Assembly (NCBI GenBank): GCA_030263805.2
Contig: CP136010.1
Coordinates: 2,061,001 to 2,125,000, forward strand
DNA: 64,000 nt
Direction of reading: 5' to 3'
Source of the DNA: Pseudomonas sp. FeN3W
Lineage (GTDB): Bacteria; Pseudomonadota; Gammaproteobacteria; Pseudomonadales; Pseudomonadaceae
In this document: in pieces, positions 61,636 to 64,000 of the stretch
Numbering within the stretch: the first letter of the stretch is position 1
Layout of the letters: the number at the start of each line of letters is the position of its first letter
Program-made: the position numbers and the translations under genes
The notes under the pieces: model-generated
Databases searched by the model: none
The model's input: the letters and a program-made list of their open reading frames with translations, nothing else
Told to the model about the DNA's origin: nothing

Positions 61636-64000
61636 CGGCCTTCAATCGCCTACCCGCCCCGCTGGGCCTGCTGATCGACCGCGGGCAGCCGGTCAGCTTC
61701 AGCTTCGATGGCCAGACCTACCAAGGCCTCAAGGGCGACAGCATCGCCAGCGCTCTGCTCGCCAACGGCCGCTGGCTGCTCTCGCGCTCGTTCAAGTATC
61801 ACCGCCCGCGCGGCCCGCTGACCCTCGCCGGCCAGGATGCCAACACCCTGGTGCAACTGCCCCACGAGCCGAACTTGCTGGCCGACATGGAGCCGCTTGC
61901 GGCCGGCCAGCAGGTCACCGCGCAGAACGTCTCGGGCAGCCTGGACAACGACCGTGATGCGTACCTCGGCAGGTTTTCCCGGTTCATGCCGGTGGGTTTC
62001 TACTACCGCAGCTTCTACAAGCCCAAGGGCATCTGGAATCGCTGGGAGCCCTTGATCCGCAAGAAGGCCGGTCTCGGCGTGCTCGACGTGAACTTCCAGC
62101 CCGAGTACTACGACAAGGCGTTCCTGTTCCCCGATCTTGCCGTGGTCGGTGCCGGCCCGGCCGGCCTGGAAGCGGCGCTGAGCGCCGCCGACGCCGGTGC
62201 CAAGGTGCTATTGATCGAACAGCAGGCGTATCTGGGCGGCGCCCTGGCCTGGGGTCGTTTTGATGTGGACGGCAAGCGCGCCGAAAGCCTGCGGCAGAAG
62301 CTGGTCAGCGCCGTAGAGAGCCATCCGAACATCCAGATCATGCTGGAGGCCACCTGCAATGCCTGGTTTACCGAGCACTACCTGCCGGTGATTCAGGGCA
62401 AGCGCCTGTACAAGGTGCGCGCCAGGCAATGCATCGTCGCCGCTGGCGCGTTCGACCAGCCGGTGGTGTTTCGCAACAACGACCTGCCAGGGATCATGCT
62501 CACCAGCGCCGCCCAGCGCCTGATCAAGCTCTACGCGGTCCAGCCGGGCCACCGCGGCGTGGTGCTCACTGGCAACGACGACGGCTACCTGGCCGCCCTC
62601 GACCTGATCGAGGCCGGCGTGCAGGTCGCCGCACTGGTGGACATGCGCCCGCAGCCCAGCGACAGCAGCCTGCTTGCTGCGGTGCAGGCGCAAGGCATTC
62701 GATGCGAGCTGAACAGCACGGTGTACGAGGCGCTGCACACCAGGGGCATGCGCCACGTCAGCGGGGTGGACATCCGCCGCATCGTCGGCAAGGGCCGGGT
62801 GGCCGAAAAAAGCCTTCAGCTCGACTGCGACCTCGTCTGCATGTCCGCCGGCTACATGCCGGTCTACCAGTTGCTCTGCCAGGCCGGCGGCAAGCTGGCC
62901 TACGACGATAGCCGCGCCACCTTCACCCTGAGCGGCCTGCCCGCCGGGCTACAGGCCGCCGGCTCGGTCAACGGCCGCCACAGCCTCGACAACCTGCTGC
63001 TCGAAGCCCGGGAGGCTGCGACCAGGGCCTGCACCGCCCTGGGCCTGAACCCGCCAACGGTGACCGGCAGCCCGCTCGCCGAGGTATCGCCGAACTTTCC
63101 CTGGCCGATCTTTGCTCATCCCAAGGGCAAGGAATTCGTCGACTTCGACGAAGACCTGCAGGTGCGTGACATCGTCAACGCCACCCGCCACGGCTATCGC
63201 GACGTGCAACTGGTCAAACGCTTTTCCACCGTCGGCATGGGTCCGTCCCAGGGCCGCCATTCGGCGCTGCCCACCGCGCGCCTGGTGGCCGAAGCCACCG
63301 GGCGCAGCGTCAGCGAGACCGGCGTGACCACCGCACGGCCGCCATTCGTGGCCGAGAAGCTCGCCCACGTCGCCGGCCGCGGTTTCGATCCCTACCGGCA
63401 GACGCCGATGCACCACCGCCACCTGGAGCTGGGCGCCAAGATGATGCCTGCCGGTGTCTGGCAGCGCCCCGCCTATTACGGCAAGCCCGAGGAGCGCGAC
63501 GCCTGCATGCAGGCCGAGGCGCGCCACGTGCGCGAGCAGGTCGGCCTGATCGACGTCTCCACCCTCGGCGGGCTGGACGTGCGCGGCCCGGATGCCGCCG
63601 AGTTGCTCAACCGCCTGTACACCTTCGCCTTTCTCAAGCAGCCGGTCGGTCGCTCGCGCTACGCGCTGATGACCGACGAGCAAGGCGTGGTGATCGATGA
63701 CGGCGTCTGCGCGCGCTTCGCCGACGACCATTTCTACGTCACCGCTACCACCAGCGGGGTCGATCGCATCTACCAGCAGATGCTCAAGTGGAACGCCCAA
63801 TGGCGGCTGAACGTGGACGTCACCAACGTCACCGCCGCGCTGGCGGCTGTGAACCTGGCCGGCCCGCTGTCCCGGCAGGTGCTGCGCAAGGTCTGTCATG
63901 ACGTCGATCTGTCCGCCGACGCCTTTCCCTATCTCGGCGTGCGCCTGGGCACCGTGCTCGGCATCCCCGCCCGGCTGATGCGCGTCGGCTTCGTCGGCGA
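61632..64000 (+). CDS. mgdC: MgdC, sarcosine oxidase alpha-like subunit (3' end outside window)
   Basis: At least 789 aa, cut by the window edge. Order: ferredoxin-like N-terminal part (VSFSFDGQTYQGLKGDSIASALLANG, RSFKYHRPRGPL), NAD/FAD domain (DLAVVGAGPAGLEAALSAADAGAKVLLIEQQ), a second dinucleotide region, KRFSTVGMGPSQGRHS, then a GcvT-type THF domain starting near residue 600 (VREQVGLIDVSTLGGLDVRGPDAAELLNRLY). A soxG-like mgdD is expected next. Confidence 0.88.
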   Translation, partial: MTAFNRLPAPLGLLIDRGQPVSFSFDGQTYQGLKGDSIASALLANGRWLLSRSFKYHRPRGPLTLAGQDANTLVQLPHEPNLLADMEPLAAGQQVTAQNVSGSLDNDRDAYLGRFSRFMPVGFYYRSFYKPKGIWNRWEPLIRKKAGLGVLDVNFQPEYYDKAFLFPDLAVVGAGPAGLEAALSAADAGAKVLLIEQQAYLGGALAWGRFDVDGKRAESLRQKLVSAVESHPNIQIMLEATCNAWFTEHYLPVIQGKRLYKVRARQCIVAAGAFDQPVVFRNNDLPGIMLTSAAQRLIKLYAVQPGHRGVVLTGNDDGYLAALDLIEAGVQVAALVDMRPQPSDSSLLAAVQAQGIRCELNSTVYEALHTRGMRHVSGVDIRRIVGKGRVAEKSLQLDCDLVCMSAGYMPVYQLLCQAGGKLAYDDSRATFTLSGLPAGLQAAGSVNGRHSLDNLLLEAREAATRACTALGLNPPTVTGSPLAEVSPNFPWPIFAHPKGKEFVDFDEDLQVRDIVNATRHGYRDVQLVKRFSTVGMGPSQGRHSALPTARLVAEATGRSVSETGVTTARPPFVAEKLAHVAGRGFDPYRQTPMHHRHLELGAKMMPAGVWQRPAYYGKPEERDACMQAEARHVREQVGLIDVSTLGGLDVRGPDAAELLNRLYTFAFLKQPVGRSRYALMTDEQGVVIDDGVCARFADDHFYVTATTSGVDRIYQQMLKWNAQWRLNVDVTNVTAALAAVNLAGPLSRQVLRKVCHDVDLSADAFPYLGVRLGTVLGIPARLMRVGFVG

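Overview
The window looks like chromosome from a Pseudomonas-type gammaproteobacterium. The Stutzerimonas (Pseudomonas) stutzeri group is my best guess, from protein similarity I recognise: LptD, SurA, RpoD and MvaT-like sequences of Pseudomonas type, the rpsU-dnaG-rpoD operon, and high GC throughout except in one island. No database search was possible.

Layout. (1) 1-23214 is conserved core. It holds amgK (minus, cut by the window edge) facing lptD-surA-pdxA-rsmA-apaG-apaH-glpE, then the stress trio prkA(yeaG)-yeaH-spoVR, cca, folK/folB (minus), plsY, tsaD (minus), the operon rpsU-dnaG-rpoD, a CooA-like Crp/Fnr regulator, a small unknown gene and a tRNA with CAU anticodon. (2) About 23215-37400 is an island starting at the 3' end of that tRNA. 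It is AT-richer and full of small unknown or broken genes: a structured leader, an XRE regulator, a metallophosphoesterase pseudogene, a gene split by an IS5-like element, a pair of long perfect hairpins, an MvaT-like silencer, umuDC and an SRAP/HMCES gene sharing one LexA box, an IS1182-type remnant, a stretch of integron-like attC sites carrying a zinc-finger membrane protein and a NERD nuclease-helicase, and a fragment of a second umuC. No integrase is visible. (3) 37404-40670 (minus) holds a GNAT acetyltransferase and a three-gene signalling operon (histidine kinase, NarL-type regulator, tandem-PAS protein). (4) 40992-64000 is a methylated-amine catabolic locus that continues past the window.

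How region 4 works together (family knowledge plus gene order): Tmm oxidises trimethylamine to TMAO. Tdm demethylates TMAO to dimethylamine. DmmABC oxidises dimethylamine to methylamine, with the GcvT-like DmmD probably passing formaldehyde to tetrahydrofolate. GmaS makes gamma-glutamylmethylamide, MgsABC makes N-methylglutamate, and MgdABC(D) regenerates glutamate and yields methylene-THF. FolD and PurU then take the C1 unit to formate. Two Amt transporters, a 58-residue membrane protein and an SMR transporter are embedded. A palindrome TTTC-N7-GAAA, perfect or with one mismatch, lies upstream of tmm, amt, dmmA and gmaS and again between gmaS and the divergent XRE-cupin regulator. I propose it as that regulator's operator. 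One Amt gene also has a good sigma-54 promoter.
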